Position numbers and translations under genes: made by a program
Shown: in pieces, positions 1 to 13,141 of the stretch
Position numbering within the stretch: the first letter of the stretch is position 1
How the letters are laid out: each line of letters opens with the position of its first letter
Assembly (NCBI GenBank): GCA_943737045.1
Contig: CALSFV010000017.1
Span: 124,001-188,000 of the forward strand
DNA length: 64,000 nucleotides
From: Parapristionchus giblindavisi
Taxonomy: Eukaryota > Nematoda > Chromadorea > Rhabditida > Diplogasteridae
Direction of reading: 5' to 3'
Notes under the pieces: generated by a model
Databases searched by the model: none
What the model saw: the letters and a program-made list of their open reading frames with translations, nothing else
Told to the model about the DNA's origin: nothing

Positions 1-1
1 C

Positions 2-136
2 GAAAATAGTAACATTTCCGAATCCGATTCAACCTCCCAGCCAAAGCAAAACTCGTCGGTCAGGAATAGCAAGTGTTCATCGTTTATAAGAAAATTCTCT
101 GACTCTGAGAGGGCTAGCGCACACTGGAGGGCCTGA
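2..136 (+). CDS. C-terminal exon of a Ser-rich protein (partial at left edge)
   Basis: An open frame enters from the left edge and ends at TGA (134-136), giving about 44 residues. They are rich in Ser, Asn and Glu, with patches such as SESDSTSQ, KCSSFIRKF and SDSERASAHW. The composition looks like a disordered, possibly phosphorylated tail and differs from the AT-rich flank. No domain is recognisable. The start and upstream exons lie outside the window, so function cannot be given. It could be a chance open frame, but the codon use and sharp change in composition after the stop favour a real terminal exon. Confidence 0.35.
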   Translation, partial: ENSNISESDSTSQPKQNSSVRNSKCSSFIRKFSDSERASAHWRA

Positions 137-3100
137 ATGAGTGACTGAGTGTCACTCGAGAGACTCTTAACTATATGTTGCATCGTGAGCACATAAAACG
201 TGCAGGCTTGTGTGCTGATTACTAGCTAGAGATTAGCGAAGGAAAAAGTTCCGAATGACGGTAACGATGTGTTGTTGTAAATTCTAAATACCCGGAATTA
301 TTAAATTAATCCTGAACACATTACGTACAAAGACCAGGCTCATATGTGTTTCAGGTAAACAAAATTTAGAAGCGAAAGAATGAATTGTTTTCCAAAAGAA
401 ATCAAAAGATCGGGTCGTTCGTGCATGATTTCAAAATATTTTCGTTATCTCAAAAAACAGCTATATGGGCTGTTATTGTGAAAAATGTTAAACTCTTCTC
501 ATGAAGAGTTACATGCATGTGCGATGCATATGAAAGCTAAGAAGGATTAGGCCATGTGATATACTTAGAAAAGGAGGTATACTAGCTGTTCTAATCAGTC
601 TTGAAAAAGTGCTACTACTTACCCTACCACTTTCACTGGTTATAATTGGTCAGATGTCGTCTAGTACGTCAAGTAATGGAAAATTCTCTGAAAGCTACCT
701 ACCCGATCACTACTACGATTCTAAGAGAACCTAGTAGAACTTATCGTTAGTCATGAACGCTTATATCGATATACTTATATCCGAAAATGGTCTTCCCCAA
801 TAATTAAGTAAAATATTCCCATCGGAAACGTGGAGAAAAAAAAAGGTGAATGTCGTGGTTTTTTTTCTCATGTGTGATCAGAGAAAGAAAAAAAACACAT
901 AATTCCATAAAGATGACAGGAAATTATCTACTCGATTAAATGTGGAGAAGTATGTTATGAATTGTGTTGTGACCATAGAAATCAATTAAAAATACGAGGG
1001 CTGTAGGACAGTAAAGGCGACACAGAGTTATCGTTGGTGTACTTCCGCTTGTCAAGGGTTATATACCCATCGCCGATAATTACCTCGAACCCGAGAAATT
1101 GAACCGAACGAGCCCGATGAGAAGTGCATCATTACAAAAACGAGGAATTAAATTTTTCCCAAAAACATTTGGGGATTAAAAAGTCACGGAGAACGGGTGG
1201 GGACATCACTAATTAACGTCCCTGAGGAGACTTTAACTGTCAATATTGTCACCAACCAGGATGAGATTAGAACTACGATAATTGGCCCGATTGGGATTTA
1301 AACTATGAAATAATACAGAAAACCTCTGGGAACGTTCAACTTGTGCTTTGAAAATGTGACAAAGATCACGTTATCGCTCTATGCACAGGGAAAAACCTAT
1401 AGAAAATAAGAGATAAAATACTAACTTTTTTTCAGCTCAGACCAGAATTTGTCATCACGCAAGTGTTCTTTGGGAAAAAAACATAAAATCTGTCCTTAAG
1501 GAATACTACTAAACAAGAGATGAACAATAAATGTACCCAAAAATGAACAAAAAATGAGATCACGTTGAACAAGTGTACAGAGAAAAGTGAACGCTTCTAA
1601 TGCCGAGCGAACCTCTAATTTCTGCATTTTTTTTCAGTCGTTTTCTAAGTATCATAATAACCTTATCTCGTAAGTAATTATAGGGTATATTTGTGTACGG
1701 AGAAATGAGGCAAATACGACACAAATGGTGACAATGTAGAGTATAATGAATTTATGCCTGGCTGATTCCTTGTTGCAAAATCAGCACCTAAGGGTGTTTG
1801 CTCAATAATTGGCTAGCGTACAAAACATATTTGTGATAAGCAAAGAGTGCATACGAAAAAATGGCATTTTTGCAGTCCGTTAGCATAGGATTCTAGGTAA
1901 ACAGAGTAAAACAATACTAGTGGTCTTTGATATGTAAAGAAAACAAAAGGCAAAACATAGGAACTTCCGTATAAGATCGAAAGATGCGATGCGTTTTATC
2001 AGCTTACGAGGTATATGCATCAGACGTGTCATAGATCAAAAGATGCCAAAACAAACTTGATATTGTGATATGTTGATATTGTGCGCATGCTACGCCATGT
2101 GCAAGAGGGGGCTAATGTAATTTAATTTCTCGTGATTTTGAGGATTTCACAGTTCAGTTATACGGAAGAATTAATTTTCGCAGAATATTTTAAGTTAATT
2201 GTTTAAATGATTTGGAAATGCTTTAAATTCCGGAATGTGAGGTGAAACTTCGCGAATATTCCTAATCATGCTACGATTTGCTTAAATACTTACAAGGTGC
2301 CGCATTGTTATGAAATTTAAGATTTATTAAATGAAGCTAATTGTATGACAAAATCTGAAGCACTAGAAGGAAAATTCTCGTGGAGAAACATATGCCACAT
2401 GGTAACATAGCTCAATTGTTTACATTTCCATTTTACTATACCGAAATCAACTATGCGGTAGGTCACCGGCTCTGTTGTGATATGAAATGGTTCAACTGAT
2501 CCTTTTGTCTTGCAATATTTATAAACCGTTGTCCTACTTTCTTCACATGTTCTTCCTTACATCTCAATTCGATTCTTCCTTTTGATGTTAGGTATTGACA
2601 ACACCCATGGGAAATTCGACTTCAATATTCTTTGCGTTATTTTGACTACTAATAGTCGATCGTCAGTCAAAAAATATATTTTTTTGAAATTCTTATTTGT
2701 GAGTGTGAAAAAGAGATATGCCTGGGGTCTATTACATAGATTTGTGCATAAGATATGGTAATAGTACAAGTTCTTCTGGCCTCTAGGGCATGATTCTTGC
2801 CACGTTTCGTTGATTTCATTACAGATTATGAGATTATGACGAAACCTACCGATCATAATGCGCATATTTGAAAAAAAAACAAGAGTGAAGTGTCAAAAAA
2901 AGAAACAAGGTTTTGCACAGCAAATGTTTTTAGTTGTTCACAACAATACGAGAAGAAAAAGTGGAAAAGACTTTGAGTGAGTTCCATTAAAGGAATAACC
3001 CAGGATATTTTGATTCCTTGTATATTCTAGAGCATTTTTCATTAGGCATGTTTATCATTCTTATTTAGAGATCTTTATCCCTTTTAATTTGTTTATGCGT

Positions 3101-3744
3101 TCGATTATCATGCATGAGGTATTGTCAGTATAGGAAGTTAAGCAGGCTCTAAAACACGGACACCGTAACCTGGCATACACAGGCCTCGTTACTCTACCAG
3201 ACCCCGCCCATATCAACCCATGAAAAGACGTAATCAAGTAATACCTCCAACATTATTGTTGACGCTTTGGACTGCATGCATCCTGAAAAAAAAGAGGAAA
3301 GATTATTATTCCGCAAAAATATTTTGATCAGTCCTCATCAATATTATTAAACTTTGTTATAATAATGTTTCAGTTTTATGCTGAAATGTGTCGAAAAAGT
3401 GGCGAAATAATCTTGGATATATAAATGTTGTTATTGACAAACTAAACTTATTTGAAACCCTTGAATATACTAATCACTCCCTGCGGTTTCTTGGTCTACG
3501 AGATAAAATGGTCAGAGTTAAAAGTTGCAAAAAATTAGCCTAATCCTTTGAAGGAAAGGAACCAAAGTTGAATAAAAAATGTGATACCAATACGTCGTTG
3601 CATGCTGATGTTTGTATTTTTAGTTACTTGGGGTTTTTTCAGTGATAAGACGAAAATATCAACACGTCCGAATTATGTACGTTCGTATCGACAAACCAAA
3701 TCATGCATAACTTAAAGGGAGCCTCATATCTAATACCAACACTG
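137..3744. other. Gene-poor stretch
   Basis: AT-rich DNA with homopolymer runs. A minus-strand open frame at 2557-2865 has no recognisable motif or convincing splice context. It may be introns or 3' flank of the minus-strand gene seen from 4562 onward, whose next exon (phase 2) I could not place. Confidence 0.4.
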
Positions 3745-4235
3745 TACAGCCCCGCAGAATCTCCCTTCGTGCATGTGATCTCGGGGATCCCCGGGATCCC
3801 CCCGTGCTCCTCGATTTTTTGTGCTGTGAATATTGAATATCAGGTGTGACAATTGTTCCTATTGTTTTCCTCTTTACTTGAACTATTTTATCAAGGAAAG
3901 TTTGGAATTTTATCAATTACGTAGCCCGAGAACAGATATTGAAATTATTAATTTTTAGCAAATGCCGCGCAAAAATATTGAAGAACTCGCGCACATTCGG
4001 CTTTATTAATCTCAAAGTGACTTTTTTCGGCATTTCTATTTCTTAGGATAATTTAATTGACAAGCGTTCGAAAATTCCAAATTTTCCTTGATAAAATAGT
4101 TCAAGGAAAGAGGAAGAATAGGAACAATTGTCACACCTGATATTCAATATTCACAGCACAAAAAATCGAGGAGCACGGGGGGATCCCGGGGATCCCCGGG
4201 ATCACATACACGTAGGGAGATTCTGCGGGGCTGTA
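3745..4235. mobile_element. Foldback MITE, TA-flanked, CAGCCCCGCAGAATC family, copy 1
   Basis: The two halves are reverse complements. The left end reads TACAGCCCCGCAGAATCTCC and the right end mirrors it, with TA on both sides as in Tc1/mariner insertions. The arms include a G/C block of GGGGATCCCCGGG type and the stretch around AATATTGAATATCAGG. About 490 bp, no coding capacity. A second near-full copy lies at 54583-55075. Confidence 0.85.
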
Positions 4236-4370
4236 TTTTCATTTCATGTACTATTTGATATTCATGACACTGTATATTAAAGATTTCATGTCACACAATT
4301 TCTCGCTTATCGAGAACAATGAACTAGTGTGTTATATGAAGAGACATCACCAATTTCGTAATTCCAATAT

Positions 4371-4468
4371 TTAAAGCCACACCCAAGCTGATTTCACTTG
4401 ATTTATAGACAAAGAAAATGATAGATTATTGCTTAGAGCATCAAAATAGCTCGGGGTAAACCTTTAAA
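4371..4468. repeat. Short hairpin MITE (GCTCGGGG-TGTGC family), diverged copy
   Basis: Begins near AAAGCCACACCCAAGCTGA and ends with AGCTCGGGGTAAACC. It keeps the loop word AGACAAAGAAA, but the stem is heavily mutated. Confidence 0.55.
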
Positions 4469-4561
4469 AATTTCATTCAGTTTTTTTTGTTTCTAAATAT
4501 CATGATTTTTTTATCGTTATTGTGAAATATATTTTTGTTTCGGTGGAACAAATTAACATAC

Positions 4562-6768
4562 CTTATGAGCATTTCATCAATATTGTGATGTTGTTGTGGT
4601 TGTCCACTCGAAGCTCCGCCCCCTCCTCCACCATTACCGTATCCTCCACCCGAGATCATCGATGTTGATGGATTCTGAAATTATCGATTTAGTTTGACCA
4701 AGATTGAACTCGTGTAAAACACATTAATCATTTACCAGATAAGTACAATGAAAAGTATAATTTTTTGTTAACTTGTGGAGAAACTTTTGAAATTATTTAT
4801 GAAAATATTAGAAATATAAGAGTAGTATATAAATGGATATTTAAGATATGTCGAATACAGCTCCATTGTATGATCTATGAATACTTTTGAAAGAACAAAT
4901 GATGAATTTACAAATCATGCAAATGTACTCAATACTAATTAGAGGAACACTATTTCGACCATTAGTTCTAGAAAGTGAACCTTTTGTATCATTAACGCTA
5001 TTGCTGGAGTAGCTTCACAAACTATTTAAGATCATCAATGAACATTATAAACATCTGGTAAATATTAGTAAAAATGAACGCGAACGTGGAACGCTGCCCT
5101 TATGTCACAGCATTGCAAGAGTTCAATCTTGGCAGTGGAACCGGTTTACAACCTTTCTCTACCTCTATCTCTAAACCTCTGACTTTCTATCGCTTTATCT
5201 TTCTCTGACTCTCTCTTGTCTCGCAAGCTCTCCAATTACCTCTCTACCTTGACTCTTGAGTAGATGTGATACCATTCCCCATCGACCGATAACCAAAAGA
5301 AGAGACCGGTACTACCAAAAAAGATAGTACTCAATCAATCAATCGATTTTAGAAATGAGTTTTTGATTGATCTTATGGTTTAAAACGATCAAGAGTTTTA
5401 TTATAACATAAATTTCTACATAATGTTCATAATTACATCACCCCTGTTAAATTCAGAACCATAATTAAAATAATACATCAATACCACTGAAAACCACTAT
5501 GCTGTAATTGTTACTAAATAAATACATTGCAAAATATTCCCGAAAATTGAAAAGTTCTGACGGTTTGAGATTTATCTTATTTTTTCCGGATTTATCTCGA
5601 TTGAATTTATTTAGGAATGATACTATAGAAAGATGATCACGTGCAATGAAATAAGTGGGAAGAGTGGTTGATAATTGATCACCCAATACTAATTGGAAAA
5701 ATATAAGGATAAGATATCAATGAATACACAAAATACAGATCTGCAATCACTAAATTACTGTATTTTTTTATTGTCAAAAATGAATAAGATTTTTAAAACG
5801 CGTAAAAAATTGAATTTTATAAGGTTTTATGAATTTTGTGTGAATTCTAAAGTGAATTTTAAAGGAGTAAAACGGTGAATTTTATGAAGGATATGAGGAA
5901 CGACATAGAGATTTTAAAGACGAGAGACGCAGGGAAATAGATGAATGAAGAGAGCGGCTGACAATGAGACAAATAAATTGAACACGTTCAAGGAAAATGA
6001 ATGGATATGGAACAAACGAGGAACATTTTCGGGCATTTTCCAACTTAACTTCTGAACAGCATTTTCCGCATTTTCCAAGTTCTGAACACCCCATAAGTCA
6101 AAGCCATACGAGGTTTTGATCGGCGGAAAATGATTAGCGAAAGATATATAATAGAATAGAACTAAGAAAAACAAGTGTTACTTTGATTAATTTGATAAAT
6201 ATCAAATCGACAATACTGTAAAAGTATAAAGTATTTTTTTGTAACAAAAGGGGATTGTAAAAATTGGGAAGAAAGCTCTAAAAAGATAATAGAAATCTCA
6301 CAATTTTGAAACCAAATGAAATGAGTGAAAATATCAGAACAACGTTAAACAATTCCGAATAATCACAAATAAATTTGTCATTGTTGTCGATCACTCTTTG
6401 CCACTTTTTTTTCCTCAGACGCAACCAGAAAAAAGAATAGCTAAATGACGAGACCGTTAGTGATGATTACTCTCCCATAACGCCCACTGAACGTTTGACC
6501 ATGCTAATGGATAATTACAACTGAAACTTGATAACTACAATAAAAAACATTACTCAATTATTAAAGGCACGCCCAAGCAAATTTCACTCTACACATTGGC
6601 AATACTCTCTCGCAGACAATAAAGCGAGGGAGTGTGGCCAGAGCGGAGAGTTACAAATTAGCTCGGGGTGTGTCTTTATGAAAAAAATTGAATTATTAAT
6701 GTAAAATAATTGGAAATGTTAACTGTGAGATTCTGATATTTAATAATTGAAACACCCTTGTGGTACGA

Positions 6769-6832
<64 letters not shown>

Positions 6833-9800
6833 GATGATATTATCGATCGAACATTGTCATACCGCATTTATCAGGCTTGATTTGAACAAGTTTTACTGTG
6901 ACAAATTTTTAAAGCCTTTCATAGTCTTTTGAAGAATTGCATGAAAAAGTCATGATGCGGTAAAAACGTAAGAAAAGTGCTACTATGACATATGATAATT
7001 CTTTTCTATTATATTCCATCTTTCACAGTCACACCCGAACTAATTTATCTCTCCACTCTAGCTATACTATCTCGATTTCTTTGTTTACGAGAGAGTGTTG
7101 CCAGAGAAGAGTGTAAAATTAGCTCGGGGTGTGCTTTTAAGCAGTAAATATTGCGCTTGTGTATGCCGAAACTCGCGAAAGCCGCGAACGAGAACAAATT
7201 TCTGTAAGCAGATTGGCGGATACGATAATATGGAAGAAGTGGTGAGGGAGCGTCACGTTTTTGCAGAGAAAACAAGAAAAAGGCTAATGAGCGTTTTTTT
7301 TCTTTGTAATAGTTGTTGACGATGTAAGAATAGTTTTCTAGTGCATAACTACACTCTTGAACAAATGGAAAGATCTTTCCCTGTTTTCGAAATTTGGGCT
7401 TTTTTTATTTACTCTTCCTATCTATATCTAAAAGCAAGTTCAACTCAACTATTATACACATCATTGCGAGTAAAAATCAGTCGTATGAATGGAATTTTAA
7501 ACACATAACAAAAAAATCACAAAGAATGAGTCAAAAGGCGTACACAACAGTTCAATAGAGCATTGTAGACAAGGATTTAAGATAAAGTGCGCATAGTGAA
7601 GGGAAACAAAGGGGAACGTTTGAGGGTGAGAGTGACACAAGGAAAGAAACAAGATCATGAATGGGCTGTTGAAACGAGGGTGTTCATGGAATGAAAGGGA
7701 GCATTATTGAAGGACATAAAAGGAATCAATGAAGGAGTGATAACCATGATTTTAAATTAACACCCAGAGCTAATTTTAATTTCCGCTTACTCTCTCGTAA
7801 ACAAAGAAAGCGAGCGAGCGTTGCCAGAGAGGAGTTTCAAATTAGCTCGGGTTGCGTATTTAAGTTCGCGACAAAATCAGGTAAACAAAAATGTTTTTGA
7901 ATTTTGATCGAAAGTAATTGTGATTATTCTATTTATGATATTTAAAAAGGCTCACTTTATGAAAATTATTGGTATATTTATCAATAAATCAATCAATTTA
8001 TCATTTTAGTTAAGAGTTGCTCGACTAGTGTATTTATATGCACCATAACAAGGCTAAAGAAATGTTTTGAATGCGAATTAAATTCTAACATGATGAAATG
8101 TCGTGAAAATATGAATAGAGAGTAAATATATAGCGTGATAAATGAAAAAGTGCGCAAGAGCATTGAACTTACAATGGATATAGTCTGTTCTTTTACTATA
8201 AATGAATGCGGGTTGTTTATGTTTATGTTTAAATAAAATAAAATGTTAAGCATTTCTCATTACCTTTGAGTAATCACGTAATATTATGTTAATTACAGCA
8301 CAGCCCGGTAGAGTTTTGTACACGCGGCATCCATCATTTTCCGGACCAGTGTGGGTTGATTTTTTATTAGTTTTTAGCACAATTGAAAGTGCAACAGTAT
8401 TCTCCTTAAAGGGACAGTAACCCCTCTACTTTTCAGTGTTTGAATTCCCGCAATTGTTCCCCAACGCGATAACTCTGCCACAGATATAGGAAATAATGAC
8501 ACAAATCATTAGCAAGGGTCAGGACTCGAACCCGCTCGATCGTTACTTCAACCGGACACTTACCATAAGACTATGGGTGTCTTTGTTTTTTTCAAGGGGG
8601 GGTTACTCTCCCTTTAAGGTTACAACCAGAGTTTTACTCTCCGCTCTGGTAACGCTCTCTCGTAGACAAAGAAAGCGAGAGATCAACTTCAGTTTCAAAT
8701 TAGCTCATGGTGTGCCTTTAACTGTTTCAGTTCTTTCGCGGCTCAGAGTAGGCAGACTGGCTGGCGACAATGAGTTTTATGCTCACTCTTTTTATGGAGC
8801 TCCTTTCGCACTGTCTAACACAATGCATTCCTTAACTCATTGTCAAAGGAATGAATAATATTTTGCAAATATTTTTTTGAAATCTCATTATTTTTAACAA
8901 TATTTTACAGACTGTTTTGTTAAATCAAAATTGACCTGTTGTTCATATCCCAACCATTGTTGAATATCTCCATGTCCGGGTTGTGGTACAATCGGCTGAT
9001 CTAGTAGAGGTACAGGATGAGGTGATGGAGGAATGGGCATCGTGGAAAGATGCTCATCTGAATATTTAATATATTATTGCACTCTCAACCAAAAAATCGA
9101 AAATCTAATAATAATTATAAGGCAGCTATTTATTTGTTCACTAGTTGAAACATATTTGAGAAGAAATAAATAATTTCCCAAGAGCTAGTTTTTCTCTCCG
9201 CTCTGACAACACTCTCTCGTAGACAAAGAAAATGACAGAGTCTACATTACTAGAGCAGAGATTTTCAAATTGGTAGCTGTGCCTTTTTAAATTAAAAATG
9301 AACACCGTAGGCTATCCCCGATCACTATTTTGTGAGTCGAATTAACAATTCAACTACGTATGACACATCAAGTAGATATCGTAATATCATATGAGGCCGT
9401 TTGCGAGAGAGTAGAGAAAGAGTGACTGGGGTCCGGTACATCAATTTTTCGAAAACCTGCGAGAAGGGGTTCTCAAGGGTGCTGATGACGATGGACATGT
9501 TCATTTTGCACTTGGAGTCACCATTGAGGCCAGACAGCGTCGCGTTGAAATCGCATTTTTGGTCATTTCTTGCTTCAAAAACGTAACTTTTCTAAGAGGC
9601 GAAAGTGTCCTAAGCGACATAGCTAGATCGGATCGGAATTACCTCAGGTGCAACAGAAAAAATTTCAACGATTTTGGTGAACGGAAAAGCGAGAAGATCA
9701 ACTTTTAGTGAAATAATCTGGACACTGTAAGAGAGGCAATGTGCCCACTGATCTACCTCGAGTCTCTCCTCTCCTTCGATCGCGTCTCTTTTTCCCTATA

Positions 9801-12800
9801 CTGTCTCGTGCTCTCTCAATTCCCCACACTCTCTCAGGCGAGAGGAAACTATCTACCTGCCTCTCTGGCACATGGCCTCTCTTCCAGTGACCAGATTACT
9901 TCACTAAAAGTTGATTTTCTCGCTTTTCCGTTCACCAAAATCGCTGAAATTTTTTCTGTTGCACCCTGAGGTAATTCCGATCCGCTCTAGCTATGTCGCT
10001 CAGGACACTTTCGCCTCTGAGAAAAGTTACATTTTTGAAGCTTGTGAAATTTTTTTCATGAAAAATTAATTAGACAGGCGTGATCGCCATTACATTCAAC
10101 ACCGGAAACATTGTTATGTTAATTTTAGCACCATCAGGCGACAAGAAATGACCAAAAACGCGATTTCAACGCGACGCCGTCTGGCCTCAATGGTGACTCC
10201 AGGTGCAAAATGAACATATCCATCGTCATCAGCACCCTTGAGAACCCCTTCTCGCAGGTTTTCGAAAAATTGATGTACCGGACCTTGTTCGACTTTCTCG
10301 CAAACGGCCTCATATGGTGGATAAATTTTAAAAAAAAAGCTTTTGAAAGTGAGTTATTTATGTGCATTGAATAAGCTATTGAATTCGTAACAAACCTATG
10401 GACATAGACTCTTGTGAGGGATCGGACGACCTTCTCATAGACGGATACAACTGAAATATATTACACTTTAATAAATTTGTTATAACCACAATCAACTCTC
10501 TCGTCATCACGCACAGTATTTCGTTCTTAACTGTCAGCGATAGAGCAAGGATACCTTCTTGATACAACATTCCATTCCCAAAGTGGATTCAAATTCATCG
10601 GAACAATTTTTTTGATTTTAAAAATGAAAAGTTTAGCGAATTAAAAATATTTAAAATGATGATAATCGCTCTAAATTTTGATAAAATATCTCTAGAGAAT
10701 GGCTATATAGTGTCGTATATATGTATGTTCAATTAAACTGTTTTGATCAGCTAATCTTTTCCACTATTATCTTGACTTATTTTAGGCCTCGTGACAAAGT
10801 ACGACAACTAGGACAGAAATCAATTGTGCGAACTTTGGACTATTGTTCAGTAATTTCACGATTTTACCAATTATTACAATCAATGAAAATTCAAAAAAAA
10901 TTTAAATTCATAAATTTTGAATTATTTACACATTTTTGCAATCTCCTTGATATTGTTCTATTTCTAGTGTAGCGTTACCATTAGACTACAAACGGGGATC
11001 CGAAATATCCCTTTTAAAAGTGGCGCAAATCAATGCGAAATATGCTACATTCCAAGTAGCTACAATTACGTTTTTAATAATAAATAATGTAAAAGTTGTA
11101 ATAAATAAACACATACAACTAAAGTAAACATTTGGCACGTATGTGTCGAATTAATCCATCCGACCAGATTAAAAGATTATGTGTAATGGAAAGACTCACG
11201 GAACTAATCATCCAAGTCTTATATTTACGATCTATCAGGCGATGACCTTTACACTAGATCAACTAAACAACGCAAGTCAACACCGATTTGGGGACTTTTT
11301 GATAATTTTTGAATCGCTACCCCTCCGTAAATTGCTACGCTTCACGAAATATAAGCATGCTAGTCTTGCAGAAATTTTAGATCTACGTGATTTTAGAGTT
11401 GCCAGAATATTTAAAAGTCGAAGGGCCAGTAATGTGACTGTTTGCCTGTAATTGCGTGTTTTGGTCAGCATCTACCAAATAACAGTCAAACCATAAAATT
11501 ACTTGCCAAAATTACAGCATAAACAAATGGCTAAAGTTAGAGATAAAAAGGAACAGGAAAATTGGGCAGTCCATACGTGATATATCGCACAAGTTACAGT
11601 AGCAATTGATGCAGAGTCACTAATAGCTCCGCCCACTTTCAAGAACATGCAAGTGATGTTATCATGTGTCATAATATACATCCGTTCCCCGTTCTCGCTA
11701 ATCATCTTCCAGGAAATGTTGCATGCCTGTATGTTCTTTGTGGAAGCGATAAGAGATGTCTGCGCAGATAAAAAACAGGATAAGAAAGATTAGAAGAGAC
11801 CGAGATATTGATATGGTTGGAGAGTAAATACTGTGGAGCAGAACAAAAATGACACGGTAATAACTACACTACAAAATAGTCGGCAAGTGCCTCTTGAGGA
11901 AACGCCCACAAGTTAATGGATAAACTTTTATAAAATATGTCGGCATATGTTACGCCCACATCTCATTATGGGATTTGTTCGACTAGGTTCGCCCATTATA
12001 TAGGATAATACTATCACTAGACGGATCCAGTTTCAAATTGATATAAGATTAACATATATGCATATCATGATCTAATAGGCGTAATTGGGATTGATTATAG
12101 TTTATGATGTATATTTCGGGCGAGGAAGCCAGACTAATGCCCGATTATCTCATTTGTGGGAACTGCTAGAGATTAGAAAACTATTATATGTATATATATG
12201 CGTAATATGAGAACGCTGATTAATTTAGCCAAATTATCATATTACTCTCGGCGCTCATCTGTATTACATGTAGAATGTAGTTTTGACCGCAAATGGAGAG
12301 CATTTTTCGTCTTGTAATTGAACACGTTCTCCTTTGAACATGTTTGTACTCGTTTGAACATGTTCGTACTCGTTTGAACATGTTTGTACGCGTTGGAACA
12401 TGTTTGTATGTGTAGAGGAATGTTCCATCACGCATTATTCGGAGATGTCTTAATCTTAACGGGAGTCATGCTTTTGTCAACTCTACAGCTCCCAATGCTT
12501 TCCATCGAGATATAACAAGCAAATACTGTGTGATCTAACGATATCCTTGACCAGAGTTCCGCTCATATCATATGGATATCCACCTACGCATCGCAGACTC
12601 TAACAGATTTTGCAATTACAGGGGCTTCCAACGCCAGATGACATAATGTAGACCAAACTAAATGCAATTCCATAATCTATATATTGTTTGAAGAATCAGT
12701 TTAACAAGCGTAATTAGCTTGAAGGGATTATCTTTTTCATCTTTAACCTTCTTTAGTAATCTCAATCTTTGATTTTTATTCAGATGGTTAATAATGTCAT

Positions 12801-13141
12801 CACTGATAAAGAGAGCTTTGAAAAGATACTAGAAAACGGTTTCTTTTAGAAATTCATTTTCAGTGTTTCCTGACACACTTCGTTTGGCCTTATAGATCTA
12901 CGACTTTGACAACCGATTCAATAATGAGGTCTTTCTTTAATTGCATTTCTTACAATTCTTGGAAGTCTACAACATTATTAAGGTCACTGCTATTAAGTTA
13001 TTCGTAAATTATGTGTCGCTCACTTGTATTTTGATAAAGTATGCTTACAACATAAACATTACACAACATAAACATAACATAAACATAAACAATACCTTAT
13101 TCGCTGCCACTGGAGCTTGTTCTGGTGAGAATTCAATCATT
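4562..13141 (-). CDS. Pro/Ser/Gly/Gln-rich protein, four visible exons (partial)
   Basis: Four minus-strand exons join without breaking frame. They are 13141-13096 (MIEFSPEQAPVAANK after one phase base), 10450-10396 (LYPSMRRSSDPSQESMSI), 9057-8936 (about 41 residues, Pro-rich start, ending HGDIQQWLGYEQQ) and 4674-4562 (SMISGGGYGNGGGGGG, then SSGQPQQHHNIDEMLI). Each is bordered by TTTCAG-like acceptors and GT donors, and the phases 0, 1, 0 agree, which chance would rarely give. The ATG at 13140 sits just after an acceptor, so it could be a trans-spliced start or an internal exon. The low-complexity Pro, Gly and Gln tracts suggest a disordered nuclear regulator, but I recognise no domain. The last exon ends in phase 2 and its continuation below 4562 was not found. 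The introns host at least eight repeats. Confidence 0.5.
6562..6679. repeat. Short hairpin MITE (GCTCGGGG-TGTGC family)
   Basis: Palindromic unit of about 118 bp with a CTCTCTCGCAGACAATAAAG centre and GCTCGGGGTGTGTCTTT right end. Lies in an intron of the minus-strand Pro/Ser-rich gene. Confidence 0.8.
6769..6831. repeat. (AAAT)n microsatellite
   Basis: About fifteen uninterrupted copies of a 4-bp unit. The apparent minus-strand reading frame with repeated YLFI is its artefact. Confidence 0.97.
7025..7141. repeat. Short hairpin MITE (GCTCGGGG-TGTGC family)
   Basis: Left end TCACAGTCACACCCGAACTA, right end AGCTCGGGGTGTGCTTTTAA, with TTTGTTTACGAGAGAGTGTT near the loop. The loop orientation is opposite to that of its neighbours. 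Confidence 0.8.
7752..7866. repeat. Short hairpin MITE (GCTCGGGG-TGTGC family)
   Basis: Contains CTCTCTCGTAAACAAAGAAA at the centre and TTTCAAATTAGCTCGGG on the right. The stem has mismatches. Confidence 0.78.
8404..8619. mobile_element. Foldback element with CCTTAAAGGGA ends enclosing a tRNA-like module
   Basis: Left end CCTTAAAGGGACAGTAACCC and right end GGTTACTCTCCCTTTAAGG are near-perfect reverse complements about 215 bp apart. A smaller element at 37213-37325 has the same ends. Between the ends lies a minus-strand tRNA-like segment (8512-8578). The right end abuts another hairpin MITE, so one may have inserted beside the other. Confidence 0.75.
8512..8578 (-). ncRNA. tRNA-like pseudo-gene or SINE head
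   Basis: Read on the minus strand it has an A-box-like TAGTCTTATGGTAAGTG and, about 30 nt later, a B-box-like GGGTTCGAGTCC. The T arm pairs only partly and no acceptor stem closes, so this is not a functional tRNA. It is best read as a tRNA-derived Pol III promoter module carried by the surrounding foldback. Confidence 0.55.
8613..8722. repeat. Short hairpin MITE (GCTCGGGG-TGTGC family)
   Basis: Contains CTCCGCTCTGGTAACGCTCT and CTCGTAGACAAAGAAAGCGA. The right arm is shortened after GAGATCAACTTC. Overlaps the end of the CCTTAAAGGGA element. Confidence 0.78.
9172..9292. repeat. Short hairpin MITE (GCTCGGGG-TGTGC family), diverged
   Basis: Contains CTCTCCGCTCTGACAACACT and CTCGTAGACAAAGAAAATGA. 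The right end is altered to TAGCTGTGCC. Confidence 0.7.
9390..10314. mobile_element. Large palindromic element, TGAGGCCGTTTGCG ends, copy A
   Basis: About 925 bp, almost entirely self-complementary. The left end TATGAGGCCGTTTGCGAGAG mirrors the right end CGCAAACGGCCTCATA, with TA on both sides. The arms share GGGTTCTCAAGGGTGCTGA and TGGCCTCAATGGTGACTCC in inverted form. The centre (about 9730-9890) is CT-rich with CTCTC words. Apparent open frames on both strands are mirror images of each other and are not genes. Two related elements lie at 30231-31251 and 45716-47347. Confidence 0.88.
10397..13095. other. Intronic DNA of the minus-strand Pro/Ser-rich gene
   Basis: I see no further exon between the 10.4 kb and 13.1 kb exons. 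A plus-strand open frame at 11242-11451 (starting MTFTLDQLNNAS) has no splice support. A 21-bp tandem array lies at 12330-12412. Confidence 0.35.
12330..12412. repeat. 21-bp tandem repeat, about 4 units
   Basis: Four imperfect units built on CGTTTGAACATGTTTGTACT. The core GAACATGTTTG is near-palindromic. It lies in intronic DNA of the minus-strand gene. Confidence 0.85.

Noticed and set aside
3140..3215. GC-richer stretch examined as 5S rRNA or another small RNA
   Set aside because: No match to 5S or spliced-leader sequence as I know them and no clear secondary structure.
9401..10367. Several open frames on both strands around 9.4-10.4 kb
   Set aside because: The frames in one arm recur reversed in the other arm of a palindrome; they are artefacts of the foldback.
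11242..11451. Possible gene starting MTFTLDQLNNASQHRFG on the plus strand
   Set aside because: Faint resemblance to the start of OHCU decarboxylase only; no catalytic motif, no splice support, and it lies in an intron of the minus-strand gene.
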